This document shows positions 1-8,820 of a DNA stretch of 64,000 nt, piece after piece. The notes under the pieces were generated by a model, which saw only the letters and a program-made list of their open reading frames with translations, searched no databases and was not told the origin of the DNA. Source of the DNA: Streptomyces griseoruber (GTDB taxonomy: Bacteria > Actinomycetota > Actinomycetes > Streptomycetales > Streptomycetaceae); NCBI RefSeq assembly GCF_001514205.1, contig NZ_KQ948765.1:125862-189861 (forward strand), read 5' to 3'. How positions within the stretch are numbered: position 1 is the stretch's first letter; the number at the start of each line of letters is the position of its first letter. Position numbers and translations under genes: made by a program.

Positions 1-1415
1 AGCACCAGCAGCACTTTCCCCGGCCCGGCTGGGTCGAGCACGACGCCGTCGAGATCTGGCGCAACCTCCAGCGGATCGTTCCGGAGACGCTGTCCGGCGC
101 CGGCGTCGGGGCCGAGGACATCGCCGCGATCGGCCTCGCCAACCAGCGGGAGACCACGGTGCTCTGGGACCGCGCCACGGGCGCCCCCCTGGGCCGGGCG
201 ATCGTCTGGCAGGACACCCGCACCGAACCTCTCGTCACGGCTCTCAGAAGCGATCCCGGGGACGAGTTCTTCCTGGCGCGGTGCGGTCTGCCTCCGTCCA
301 CCTACTTCTCCGCGCTACGGCTCGGCTGGCTGTTCGACCAGGTCGACGGGCTCCGGCGGCGCGCCGAGAACGGCGAGGTGCTGTGCGGCACGATGGAGAG
401 CTGGCTGATCTGGAACATGACCGGCGGCCCGGACGGCGGACTGCACATCACCGACGCCACCAACGCCAGCCGCACCATGCTGATGAACATCCGCACACTG
501 ACCTGGGACGAGGAACTGCTGGCGTTCTTCGGGGTGCCGCGCCCCATGCTGCCCGAGATCCGGTCCTCCGCCGAGCACTACGGCACCGCCCGTTCGCTGC
601 TGCCCGGCGTGCGGATCACGGCCGCCCTCGGCGACCAGCAGGCCGCCCTGTTCGGCCAGACCTGCTTCTCCCCGGGCGAGGCGAAATGCACGTACGGGAC
701 GGGCAGCTTCCTGCTGCTCAACACCGGCAGCGACCTCGTGCGGTCCCGGCACGGACTGCTCTCCACGGTCGCCTACAAGATCGGGGAACAGCCGCCGGTG
801 TACGCCCTGGAGGGCTCCATCGCCGTCACCGGCTCGCTGGTGCAGTGGTTCCGCGACCGGCTGGGGCTGATCAGCAGCGCGCCGGAGATCGAGACGCTCG
901 CCCGCACGGTCGAGGACAACGGCGGCTGCTACATCGTCCCCGCCTTCTCCGGACTGTTCGCGCCGCACTGGCGCAGTGACGCACGGGGGGTCATGGTCGG
1001 TCTGACCTCGTACATCACCAAGGGGCATCTGGCCCGGGCGGTGCTGGAGGCGACCGGCTGGCAGACCCGGGAGGTCGTGGACGCCATGAACGCCGACTCC
1101 TCGGTGCCCCTGAAGCAGCTCAAGGTGGACGGCGGCATGACGGCCGACAACCTGCTGATGCAGTTCGTCGCCGACGTCCTCGACGTGCCCGTGGTGCGGC
1201 CCATGGTCGCCGAGACGGTCTCCCTCGGCGCGGCCTACGCCGCCGGGCTCGCCGCCGGCTACTGGCCCGATCTGGAGGTCCTGCGCCGCAACTGGCACCG
1301 GGCGGCCCAGTGGATCCCGGACATGGACCCGGCGCGGCGCGAGGCGGAGTACGAGAACTGGAAGCGGGCCGTCGAACGGTCACTCGGATGGGTGAAGCCG
1401 CCGAGGCCCCCGTGA
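1..1415 (+). CDS. glpK: Glycerol kinase, 5' end outside the window
   Basis: Cytoplasmic FGGY-family kinase that makes sn-glycerol 3-phosphate from glycerol and ATP. The open frame is already in phase at base 3 and carries PGWVEHD and NQRETT, both typical of the glycerol kinase N-terminal domain, so the true start lies upstream; the GTG at 159 is an internal valine, not the start. The C-terminal lobe has the TYGTGSF phosphate-binding stretch and [13 protein letters not shown] followed by [16 protein letters not shown], which distinguishes glycerol kinase from xylulose kinase relatives. About 470 residues are present of the usual 500 or so. No downstream glp partner follows; the next gene is a phosphatase about 150 bases on. 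Confidence 0.95.
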   Translation, partial: HQQHFPRPGWVEHDAVEIWRNLQRIVPETLSGAGVGAEDIAAIGLANQRETTVLWDRATGAPLGRAIVWQDTRTEPLVTALRSDPGDEFFLARCGLPPSTYFSALRLGWLFDQVDGLRRRAENGEVLCGTMESWLIWNMTGGPDGGLHITDATNASRTMLMNIRTLTWDEELLAFFGVPRPMLPEIRSSAEHYGTARSLLPGVRITAALGDQQAALFGQTCFSPGEAKCTYGTGSFLLLNTGSDLVRSRHGLLSTVAYKIGEQPPVYALEGSIAVTGSLVQWFRDRLGLISSAPEIETLARTVEDNGGCYIVPAFSGLFAPHWRSDARGVMVGLTSYITKGHLARAVLEATGWQTREVVDAMNADSSVPLKQLKVDGGMTADNLLMQFVADVLDVPVVRPMVAETVSLGAAYAAGLAAGYWPDLEVLRRNWHRAAQWIPDMDPARREAEYENWKRAVERSLGWVKPPRPP

Positions 1416-1570
1416 CCGGAGCGTCCACCGTCCCCGTCACCGCAGCCCGTACGGACGGCTCCGCATCCCGGGACTCGACGTCGGGCTGACCGAGCCGTGT
1501 CCGCACTCCTCTCGTGACTCCTATCGTGGAACGGCACACCGACGCCCGGCGCGAACCAGACAGGCAGGAC

Positions 1571-2800
1571 ATGAGGAAACCGCAGATCGACTACACGGCG
1601 GTGTTCCGGGCCCTGCCCGGCATGGTGGCCCTGCTCACCCCCGATCTCGTCTACGCCGACGCCAACGACGACTTCGTACGGCTGGCCGGGCGCACCCGCG
1701 AGCAGTTGGTGGGCCGCTACATCTTCGACGTCTTCCCCGAGAACCCCAACGATCCGGCGGCGGCGGGCCGGCACGAGACCGAGACGTCGATGCTGCGCAC
1801 GGTGGCCACCGGCGAGCGCGACACGATGGCGCTGCTGCGCTACGACATCGAGGACCCCGACCGGCCCGGCCACTGGCAGGAGCACTTCTGGAGCCCGGTC
1901 AACGCGCCCGTCCTCGGCCCCGACGGGCAGGTGGAGCTGATCGTGCACCGGGTGGAGGAGGTCACCGAGCTGATCCGGGCCTTCGGCGGGCCGGGCGACG
2001 ACAGCCGGGCCCGGGTGCTGGAGGCCGAGCTGTACACCCGTGCGCGGGAGCTCCAGGAGGTCAACGAACGGCTGCGCCGGGCGCACGCCCATGAGCGCGA
2101 GGTCGCCCTGGCCCTCCAGGCGGCGATGCTGCCCGCGCCGGGGCCGACCGGGGAGCACGCGGCGGCGGTGCGCTACCGGCCGGCGATCGGCGCGCTGAAC
2201 GTGTGCGGCGACTGGTACGACCTCGCCGATCTGCCGGGCGGGAACCTCGCGGTCGCGGTCGGTGACGTCGTCGGGCACGGCCTGGCGGCGGCCTGTGTCA
2301 TGGGGCAGCTGCGCAGCGCGCTGAGCGCGGCCTGCCGGGTGGCGGACGGCCCGGCCCAAGCCCTGGAGGCCCTCGGTCTGTACGCCCGTTCGGTCGAGGG
2401 CGCCGAGTCCACCACCGTCGTGTCGACGTTCATCGACTGGGCCGAGCGGACCGTCACCTACAGCAGTGCGGGGCATCCTCCCCCGGCGCTGCTGCACCCC
2501 GACGGCACCGTCCGCTTCCTCGACGAGGCCACGGACCCGCCGCTCGCGGCCCGCCCCGAGCACCTGGCGCGCCCGCAGGCCCGTACGTCCTTCACGGAGG
2601 GCGCCACGCTCGTGCTGTACACCGACGGGCTGGTCGAGCGCCGTACGGAGGACATCTACACCGGTCTGGACCGGCTCGCCGACTCCCTGGTCCGGCACCG
2701 CAAGGACGACCCCGAGCAGCTCGCCGACGCCCTCCTGGCCGATCTGCTCCCCGCGACCGGCAACACCGACGACACCGCCCTGATCGTCATCCGCCTCTGA
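1571..2800 (+). CDS. PAS domain SpoIIE-type (PP2C-like) serine phosphatase
   Basis: Likely acts on an anti-anti-sigma factor in partner-switching control of a sigma factor, as RsbU and SpoIIE do; this is family knowledge, the partner is not visible nearby. An N-terminal PAS domain (about residues 5-130) is followed by a short helical linker and a PP2C-type domain (about 180-409) with CGDWYDL, VGDVVGHGL, SAGHPPPALL, LYTDGLVE and a terminal DDTALIVI, which supply the metal-binding aspartates. The ATG at 1571 gives 409 residues and starts just before the PAS domain; a GTG at 1514 is an in-frame alternative adding 19 charged residues. One of three SpoIIE-type phosphatases in this window. Confidence 0.9.
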   Translation: MRKPQIDYTAVFRALPGMVALLTPDLVYADANDDFVRLAGRTREQLVGRYIFDVFPENPNDPAAAGRHETETSMLRTVATGERDTMALLRYDIEDPDRPGHWQEHFWSPVNAPVLGPDGQVELIVHRVEEVTELIRAFGGPGDDSRARVLEAELYTRARELQEVNERLRRAHAHEREVALALQAAMLPAPGPTGEHAAAVRYRPAIGALNVCGDWYDLADLPGGNLAVAVGDVVGHGLAAACVMGQLRSALSAACRVADGPAQALEALGLYARSVEGAESTTVVSTFIDWAERTVTYSSAGHPPPALLHPDGTVRFLDEATDPPLAARPEHLARPQARTSFTEGATLVLYTDGLVERRTEDIYTGLDRLADSLVRHRKDDPEQLADALLADLLPATGNTDDTALIVIRL

Positions 2801-2856
2801 CCGGGCCGCGGCCCTGCGGCGCGGGGCCATCGGGGGCACAGTGGAAGGAGGAACAC

Positions 2857-2880
2857 GTGAAACAGATGGCACGCATGTGA
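2857..2880 (+). other. Possible 7-codon leader ORF (MKQMARM)
   Basis: A GTG at 2857 sits at good distance from a strong GGAGG ribosome site and opens a seven-codon frame ending in TGA at 2878-2880. The peptide would be Met-Lys-Gln-Met-Ala-Arg-Met, three methionines in seven. It ends 17 bases before the start of the next gene and its stop is just ahead of that gene's own AGGAGG. It may be a leader peptide or simply chance; no function is claimed. Confidence 0.3.
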
Positions 2881-2897
2881 ATCAGGAGGCGGGAGAA

Positions 2898-3548
2898 ATG
2901 TCGCATCCCCTGCCCGCGCCGGTCCGGGTGACGGCACGGCTCGACGCGCCCCTGTCGCGCTGGCTGTGGCTGGTGAAGTGGATCCTGGTCATCCCGCACG
3001 TCGTGGTGCTGTTCTTCCTCTGGATCGCCTTCACGGTGGTCGGGGTGATCGCCTTCTTCGCGATCCTGTTCACCGAGCGCTACCCGCGTGCGCTGTTCGA
3101 CTTCAATCTGGGCGTGCTGCGCTGGAGCTGGCGGGTCACCTACTACGCGTACGGCGCCCTGGCCACCGACCGCTACCCGCCGTTCAGTCTGGGTGAGGAG
3201 CCCGACTACCCGGCCCGGCTGGACATCGTCTACCCCGAGCGGCTCTCCCGGGGTCTGGTCCTGGTGAAGTGGTGGCTGCTGGCCATCCCGCACTACATCG
3301 TCGTGGGCTTCTTCGTCGGCAGCTGGGGGTACGGCTGGTGGAACGGCGGCCTGGTGACCGTACTGGCGATCATCGCCGCCGTGATCCTGCTCTTCACGGA
3401 GAAGTACCCGCGGGACCTGTTCGACCTGATCACCGGCCTCAACCGCTGGGTCCTGCGGGTCGCCGCGTACGTGACCCTGATGACGGACGTCTATCCGCCG
3501 TTCCGCCTCGACATGGGCGGCCCGGACCCCGACCCCGAGCTGCCCTGA
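2898..3548 (+). CDS. DUF4389 membrane protein
   Basis: Integral membrane protein of unknown role. It is built from two similar halves: each has a hydrophobic segment (residues about 25-60 and 120-160) followed by a TE(R/K)YPR.LFD motif, a tryptophan/arginine helix and a Y.TD.YPPF motif, the DUF4389 signature. The ATG at 2898 is chosen because AGGAGG (2884-2889) lies eight bases upstream; a GTG at 2841 in frame is less likely. 216 residues. It follows the SpoIIE phosphatase gene in the same direction with about 100 bases between, so co-transcription is possible but not shown. Confidence 0.85.
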   Translation: MSHPLPAPVRVTARLDAPLSRWLWLVKWILVIPHVVVLFFLWIAFTVVGVIAFFAILFTERYPRALFDFNLGVLRWSWRVTYYAYGALATDRYPPFSLGEEPDYPARLDIVYPERLSRGLVLVKWWLLAIPHYIVVGFFVGSWGYGWWNGGLVTVLAIIAAVILLFTEKYPRDLFDLITGLNRWVLRVAAYVTLMTDVYPPFRLDMGGPDPDPELP

Positions 3549-3672
3549 CCGCTCGACGGCTTCGCCCTCGCGTCCGCCGGCCGTGCCCGGGGGATTCTGA
3601 CGGCTGATCATGTTCCTTGCGATGCTGTGATCCGTTGGTGAACTTCTCCTTCACGTTCACGGAGGATCATTC

Positions 3673-5253
3673 GTGTCGTCGTCGTACCCGCCTTCCCCCG
3701 AGCGTCCGAAGCGGCGCGGAAGACTCGCCGTCGGGGCGCTGGCCACCGCGCTGTTCGCCCAGTTACTGGGAGGCACGTCCGTCGCCGCACCGGCGCCGGA
3801 GCCCCTGACCTGGCAGCCCTGCGAGTCGCCGTACGGCGTGGGCACCTTCGAGTGCGCCACCCTCACGGTCCCCGTCGACCGGGAGCGTCCGCAGGGCGCG
3901 ACGGTCGATCTGGCCCTGGCCCGTCATCGCGCCACCGACCCCGAGCACCGGATCGGCCCGCTGCTGGTCAACCCCGGCGGCCCGGGCGGCTCCGGCCGGG
4001 AGTTCGCCTTCGCCGCACCCTTGTCCTTCTCACCCGACCTGCTGGAGCGCTTCGACATCGTGGGCTTCGACCCGCGTGGCATCGGCCTCAGTGACCCGGT
4101 GACCTGCGACGAGGAGCTGATCGCCGCCCAGGAGTCGCTGCTGTACCCGGACAGCGGCTCGTCCTTCGCCGCCCTGCGCCGGACGAACAGGGTGCTCGGC
4201 GACGACTGCCGCGCCCGCACCGGGTCCCTCGTCGACCACATGGACTCCACCAGCGTCGCCCGCGACATGGACGCGATCCGCGCGGGCCTCGGCGAGGAGC
4301 GGATCAGCTACTACGGCGTCTCCTACGGCACCGCCCTCGGCGAGCGGTACGCCGAGCTCTTCCCCGACCGGGTCCGCGCGATGACCCTCGACTCCGTCAT
4401 CGACCACAGCCTGGACAGCTGGACCCTCCAGAAGACCAGGGCGACCGCGATGGAGGAGTCGTTCGGGCAGTTCGCCGACTGGTGCGCCCGCACCGCGTCC
4501 TGTGTGCTCCACGGCCGTGACGTCCGCGCCCTGTTCGACTCGCTGTACCGGCGGGCCGCGGCCGGTGAGCTGAGCTGGGGAGGCGATGTCCTCTTCACCG
4601 ACGAGCACCTCCAGCGCCTGGCCCTCAACTTCCTGTACGGCACCGCCGACTGGTTCCGGTTCGCCGAGTTCCTCGCCGACCTGGACACCCCGGACCCCGC
4701 CGGGGCGCGCTCCTCCCTCCGGGTGCAGGGCGCACCGGCCGCGTACGGGTACTTCCCGGTGCTCTGCCAGGACTTCGACCTCGCCGTGCCCTCGTACGCC
4801 ACGCTCGCCGGCTATCGGCGGCGGCTCGCCCGTGTCGCGCCGGTCACCCGGTTCAGCACGCTCGCCTGGACGGATCTGACCGGCTGCCAGGGCTGGCCGG
4901 CGAAGGTCGCCGACCCGCAGCACGAACTGCACATCGACGGCACCCCGCCGATCCTGGTCACCAACAGCCGTTACGACATCGCCACCCCGCACGTCTGGGG
5001 CGCCGGCGTCGCCCGCCAGATCGGCCGCGAGGCCGTGTTCCTCACCTACGACGGTGCCGGGCACGGCGACTACTGGAGCAGCCCCTGCGCGCGCGACGCC
5101 ATCGACACCTACCTGACCACCCTGGTGCCCCCCGCCGACGGCACCCACTGCCCCGCCGTCTGGCCGACCGGCCCCTCGGCCCCGCGGCGGTCCCAGGGCG
5201 ACGGCCCCGTCGACCCGCTGCCCGCCCTGCTGGGCACCGGGACACGCGGCTGA
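3673..5253 (+). CDS. Secreted alpha/beta hydrolase, tripeptidyl aminopeptidase (TAP-like, S33) family
   Basis: Predicted exported peptidase that removes short peptides from protein N-termini, as the Streptomyces Tap enzymes do. Residues 1-40 form a signal peptide (RPKRRGR, then a hydrophobic core ending near VAAPAP). The oxyanion region is NPGGPGGSG; the triad is Ser217 in YGVSYGT, Asp435 in NSRYDIATP and His464 in GAGHGDYW, all in the order expected of the family, and the C-terminal part matches the TAP-like domain. 526 residues, normal length. GTG start at 3673 follows GGAGG. A short inverted repeat, GTGAAC (3638-3643) with GTTCAC (3655-3660), lies just upstream. Convergent with the sugar permease gene to the right. 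Confidence 0.9.
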   Translation: MSSSYPPSPERPKRRGRLAVGALATALFAQLLGGTSVAAPAPEPLTWQPCESPYGVGTFECATLTVPVDRERPQGATVDLALARHRATDPEHRIGPLLVNPGGPGGSGREFAFAAPLSFSPDLLERFDIVGFDPRGIGLSDPVTCDEELIAAQESLLYPDSGSSFAALRRTNRVLGDDCRARTGSLVDHMDSTSVARDMDAIRAGLGEERISYYGVSYGTALGERYAELFPDRVRAMTLDSVIDHSLDSWTLQKTRATAMEESFGQFADWCARTASCVLHGRDVRALFDSLYRRAAAGELSWGGDVLFTDEHLQRLALNFLYGTADWFRFAEFLADLDTPDPAGARSSLRVQGAPAAYGYFPVLCQDFDLAVPSYATLAGYRRRLARVAPVTRFSTLAWTDLTGCQGWPAKVADPQHELHIDGTPPILVTNSRYDIATPHVWGAGVARQIGREAVFLTYDGAGHGDYWSSPCARDAIDTYLTTLVPPADGTHCPAVWPTGPSAPRRSQGDGPVDPLPALLGTGTRG

Positions 5254-5296
5254 GCCGGGCGGCGTGCAGGCGACCTCAGGCCGGGGGCCGGCGCCG

Positions 5297-6130
5297 TCAG
5301 CGCAGGGCCCCCTTGGTGGCGTCGGCGATGAAGCCGCGGGCGAAGAAGGTGAACACCAGCACCAGCGGGATGACCGACAGCAGCACCCCGGACATCACCA
5401 TGCTGTAGTCGGTGGAGTGACCGGCGTACAGCTGGGCGAGCGCCACCTGGAGGGTGAGCTTGTCCGGGTTGACCAGCATCACCAACGGCAGGATGTAGTC
5501 GTTCCAGGCGCCGATGAAGGTGTAGATGCCGAGGAACGCCAGCGCCGGGCGGACGCACGGCAGCACCACGTGCCAGTACTGGCGGAAGAACCCGGCGCCC
5601 TCGATCCGGGCGGCGTCGAGGAGTTCGTCGGGGACGCTGGTGGAGGTGTACTGCCGCATCCAGAAGATGCCGAAGGCGTTGGCGGCGGCGGGCACGACCA
5701 GCGCCTTCAGGGTGCCCAGCCAGCCCAGCTGCACCATGATCTCGTACTGCGGGATGATCGCCAGCTGGGTCGGCAGGATGTACATCGACAGCAGTACGCC
5801 GAAGAAGAACTTCTTGCCGGGGAACTCGTACTTGGCGAAGGCGAAGGCGGCCAGCGAGTCGAAGAACAGCACCAGCACGGTCGTGCAGACCGCGACGATC
5901 ATGGTGTTGGCCAGTGACCCGAAGAAGTCCATCCTGGCGAACAGGTGCCGCAGATTGGTGAGCAGGTTGTCGCCGAACCACAGCTTCGGCGGGTAGCGGT
6001 AGATGTCCTGCGAGGTGTTCGTCGCCATGACGACGATCCAGTAGAACGGGAACACCGAGATGACGACGCCGGCCATCAGGATCACATGGACGCCGAGCCC
6101 CCGCAGGCGTGTGCGGTTCATGCCGTTCAT
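5297..6130 (-). CDS. Carbohydrate ABC transporter permease, MalG/LacG type
   Basis: Second inner-membrane subunit of a sugar importer. Six hydrophobic segments are visible in 277 residues, beginning VHVILMAGVVISVFPF. The cytoplasmic EAA loop that docks the ATPase reads DELLDAARIEGAG (about residue 165-178), diagnostic for binding-protein-dependent permeases. Its ATG overlaps the TGA of the upstream permease (ATGA at 6127-6130), so the two are translationally coupled. No ATPase gene is present in the operon; Streptomyces sugar importers commonly share the MsiK ATPase encoded elsewhere, so this is expected rather than a defect. Confidence 0.92.
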   Translation of the reverse strand: MNGMNRTRLRGLGVHVILMAGVVISVFPFYWIVVMATNTSQDIYRYPPKLWFGDNLLTNLRHLFARMDFFGSLANTMIVAVCTTVLVLFFDSLAAFAFAKYEFPGKKFFFGVLLSMYILPTQLAIIPQYEIMVQLGWLGTLKALVVPAAANAFGIFWMRQYTSTSVPDELLDAARIEGAGFFRQYWHVVLPCVRPALAFLGIYTFIGAWNDYILPLVMLVNPDKLTLQVALAQLYAGHSTDYSMVMSGVLLSVIPLVLVFTFFARGFIADATKGALR

Positions 6131-7182
6131 GGCCGTCGCTCCTTACGCTGCACCAGGCGCCAGTTGACGAGCACGATGAGCAGGATCAGCAGGAAGAAGG
6201 CCCACACGATCGCGGCGCCGTAGCCGAAGTCGTTGTTGTCGAAGGCCTGGTGGTAGAAGTACAGAAGGGTGGTCAGGCCCGCCTGGCCCGGTCCGCCGGA
6301 GTTGGGGTTGGTGGCCGCGTCGCTGCCGAACAGCACCTGGGGTTCGGTGAAGCTCTGCAGACCCGTGACCGTGGAGATCACCACGGTGAACAGGATGATG
6401 GGCCGCAGCAGCGGGATGGTGATCGAGAAGAAGATCCGCACCGGGCCCGCACCGTCCATCCGGGCCGCCTCGTAGAGCTCCGAGGGGATGGCCTGGAGCC
6501 CGGCCAGATAGATGATCGCGTTGTAGCCGGTCCACTGCCAGGTCATCAGCGTCGCGATGACCAGCTTGATCGTCCATTCGTTGCTCATCCAGGGCACGGC
6601 CGACAGGTGCAGGCCCCTGAGGATGGCGTTGATCAGGCCGAAGTTGTTGCTGAAGACCGCGCCGAAGAAGATCGCGATGGCCACCAGCGAGGTGATGCTG
6701 GGGATGAACAGACAGACCCGGTAGAACGCGGTGAACCGCTTGGTGGAGTTCACCAGGACCGCGAGGACCAGTGCCATGAAGAGCATCGGCACGGTCGACA
6801 GCACCCAGATGACCAGGGTGTTGCGGATGGACATCCAGAACACCGGGTCGTCCCACAGGAAGCGGAACTGCTGGAAGCCGACGAACTGCATCTCCCCGAT
6901 GCCGTCCCACTTCTGGAACGCCAGATACACGGTGTAGAGCACCGGGAAGAGCATGAAGACCGAGAACAGCAGGTAGTACGGCGAGATCGCGAGGTACTGC
7001 GGCCAGTGCCTGAGGACCCGCCGGCGCGGCCCGGGCCGGGGCCCGGCCGACACCGGCCGGATCCGGGGGGCGCGCCGCCCCGGACCGCGCGAGGGGTCCG
7101 GAGCGGCCTGCCCGAGGGGCCCGGTGCCGGGTCCGGAGGTCGGTCCGGTGGGTGCCGGACCGGCTACCGGGCTTGACGACAT
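6127..7182 (-). CDS. Carbohydrate ABC transporter permease, MalF/LacF type
   Basis: First permease subunit of the same importer. A Pro/Gly/Arg-rich cytoplasmic extension of about 60 residues precedes the first membrane helix (YLAISPYYLLFSVFMLF); six helices follow, and the EAA loop reads SELYEAARMDGAG. 351 residues, the extra length over typical 300-residue relatives being the N-terminal tail. ATG at 7182 lies one base after the stop of the binding-protein gene, and the gene overlaps the next permease by four bases, so all three genes read as one tight operon. Confidence 0.92.
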   Translation of the reverse strand: MSSSPVAGPAPTGPTSGPGTGPLGQAAPDPSRGPGRRAPRIRPVSAGPRPGPRRRVLRHWPQYLAISPYYLLFSVFMLFPVLYTVYLAFQKWDGIGEMQFVGFQQFRFLWDDPVFWMSIRNTLVIWVLSTVPMLFMALVLAVLVNSTKRFTAFYRVCLFIPSITSLVAIAIFFGAVFSNNFGLINAILRGLHLSAVPWMSNEWTIKLVIATLMTWQWTGYNAIIYLAGLQAIPSELYEAARMDGAGPVRIFFSITIPLLRPIILFTVVISTVTGLQSFTEPQVLFGSDAATNPNSGGPGQAGLTTLLYFYHQAFDNNDFGYGAAIVWAFFLLILLIVLVNWRLVQRKERRP

Positions 7183-7183
7183 G

Positions 7184-8461
7184 TCACTTCACTCCCTGCC
7201 GCTGGGCGATCTGCTTGGCCTGGCTGACCGCGTCCTTCCAGGCCTGGTCCGGGTCCTTGCCCTTGGCCTCGATGCTGGTCAGTTCGGCGTAGTACGGCGC
7301 GGAGACCGCCGCGTCGGCCGGGGCCTCGTAGGCCGCGGGGATCTTCTCGGCCGCCGGGCCGAAGATCTCGATGGTCTTCTGGCCGCCGAAGAAGGCGTCC
7401 CCGCCGGTGAGCGCGGGCAGCTTGTAGGCGGCCGGCGCGGTCGGGAAGAGGGCGGCGTCGGTGAAGCCGCGGGCCTGGTTCTCGGGGCTGAGGATCCAGC
7501 TGATGATCTTGAAGGCCTCCTCGGGGTTGCCGCTGGTCGCCGGGATGGCGAGGAAGGACCCGCCGAGGTTGGAGGCTCCGCCGGGCAGGCTCGCCACCCG
7601 CCACTGGCCCTTGGTGCCGGGGGCGGCGTTGCTGATGTCGAGGGCGTGCCAGGCGGCGCCGAGCTCGGTGCCCAGGGTGCCGTTGCCGATGGCGGCGTTC
7701 CAGGTGTTGTCGTTGATCTTGGCGTCGATGCCGAGCGTGTAGGGCTTGACGGCGGTGGTCCAGGCGGTGCGGATGTGGTCCTGGTCGCCGATGAACGTGT
7801 TGTCCTCGTCGATGAAGCGCCGGGTGCCCTGGCCGACGATCATCGAGAACACCGAGCCGATGTTGTTGACGAGGTAGGTCTTGGGCACGGCCTTGTGCAG
7901 TTCGACGCCGACCTTGAAGTAGTCGTCCCAGGTGGACAGTTCGGCGGAGACCTTGACGGGGTCGGTGGGCAGGCCCGCCTTGGCGAAGAGGTCCTCGCGG
8001 TAGAACGTGGCGCAGGGGCCGATGTCGATGGGGAAGCCGATGAGCTTGCCGTCCTGGGTGGTGGCCTGCTTCAGCTTCCACGCCAGGTAGTCCGGGGTCA
8101 GCTTCTTCGCGCCGACCGTGTTCAGGTCGACGAACCGGTTGGCGTTGGGCAGGAAGGAGGCGATGTCCTCGCCCTTGATGCCGGTGATGTCGGGGGCGGT
8201 CTGCGCGGCCCGCAGACCGGTGAGCAGCTTGGTCTTGAAGTCGCCGCCGACCACCGAGGTCTTCAGGGTGATGTCGGAGAAGTGGGTCTTGGCGTCCGCC
8301 ACGACCTTGTCGCTCAGTCCGCCGGCCCAGTACCAGAAGGTCAGGTTCTTGCTGTCCTTGCTGCCGCTCGACGCCGAGCCGCCGCCGCACGCGGCGGTGG
8401 CGCCGGCCGCGGCGGCCGTCAGTACGGCGGCCTGAAGGAATCGTCTGCGGGAAAGGTCCAC
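7184..8461 (-). CDS. Extracellular solute-binding lipoprotein of sugar ABC importer (family 1)
   Basis: Membrane-anchored receptor that delivers a sugar to the two downstream permeases. The N-terminus has SRRRFLQAA, a twin-arginine-like signal, then a hydrophobic stretch and the lipobox ATAAC with Cys25 as the lipidation site; a Ser/Gly linker follows. The start of the mature domain (LTFWYWAGG) and the tail pattern FKIISWILSPENQARGF are typical of family 1 sugar-binding proteins. GTG start at 8461 with AGGAGA upstream; 425 residues. The ligand cannot be read from sequence; the GH4 enzyme encoded across the divergent promoter suggests a glycoside. Confidence 0.92.
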   Translation of the reverse strand: MDLSRRRFLQAAVLTAAAAGATAACGGGSASSGSKDSKNLTFWYWAGGLSDKVVADAKTHFSDITLKTSVVGGDFKTKLLTGLRAAQTAPDITGIKGEDIASFLPNANRFVDLNTVGAKKLTPDYLAWKLKQATTQDGKLIGFPIDIGPCATFYREDLFAKAGLPTDPVKVSAELSTWDDYFKVGVELHKAVPKTYLVNNIGSVFSMIVGQGTRRFIDEDNTFIGDQDHIRTAWTTAVKPYTLGIDAKINDNTWNAAIGNGTLGTELGAAWHALDISNAAPGTKGQWRVASLPGGASNLGGSFLAIPATSGNPEEAFKIISWILSPENQARGFTDAALFPTAPAAYKLPALTGGDAFFGGQKTIEIFGPAAEKIPAAYEAPADAAVSAPYYAELTSIEAKGKDPDQAWKDAVSQAKQIAQRQGVK

Positions 8462-8553
8462 GATCTTCTCCTAGATCTCGGCGGGTTCGGCGTGTCCGGC
8501 ATGTCCGGCAGAACCTGTGTGTCGGGGGCCGCGGTGGGGCGCGGGGGGGGAGG

Positions 8554-8602
8554 CCGGGTGGCTGAAGGGCATCGGCGTGGGTGGAACCCTTCAGCCACCC
8601 GG
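8554..8602. repeat. Perfect 16-bp inverted repeat (hairpin) upstream of sugar ABC operon
   Basis: CCGGGTGGCTGAAGGG (8554-8569) pairs exactly with CCCTTCAGCCACCCGG (8587-8602) across a 17-base loop. Neither flanking gene reads into it as a 3' end, because both genes diverge from here. If transcription of the leftward operon begins to its right, the hairpin lies in that operon's leader, about 90 bases ahead of the GTG at 8461; otherwise it could be an operator or stability element. Confidence 0.6.
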
Positions 8603-8785
8603 GGTGTGCGACCTGGTCCTCTCAGACGGTGCCGACGCGTCCGGGACGGCGGAATGCACCGTTCATCCGCTTCGGCCGACCGGAGTGGGGTCCGGGCCTG
8701 GCTCCGAATTACGCAAGAGAGTGCACCCGGTGCGCGGGTTTGACAAGGGTCAAGCGAGTATCGAGACATTCATGCGCGACTTTGC

Positions 8786-8813
8786 TTGAGTTTGGCGAGT
8801 TCGCGAGTATGGT
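8786..8813 (+). promoter_or_regulatory. Putative promoter giving leaderless transcript of the DeoR regulator
   Basis: TTGAGT (8786-8791), 16 bases, TATGGT (8808-8813). Start of transcription would fall at about 8820, at or next to the ATG at 8821, and no Shine-Dalgarno sequence is visible before that ATG, which fits a leaderless mRNA. One copy of GCGAGTAT overlaps the -10 element. Prediction by eye only. Confidence 0.4.
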
Positions 8814-8820
8814 CTGCCGC

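Larger units (their letters stand above)
8462..8820. other. Divergent regulatory region between sugar ABC operon and DeoR/GH4 genes
   Basis: A 359-base gene-free stretch. It contains a perfect 16-bp hairpin (8554-8602), an inverted repeat TTGAC-AAGG-GTCAA (8740-8753), and two exact copies of GCGAGTAT (8754-8761 and 8803-8810) 49 bases apart, all plausible regulator or RNA control elements. No small coding frame with a convincing ribosome site was found. Confidence 0.6.
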
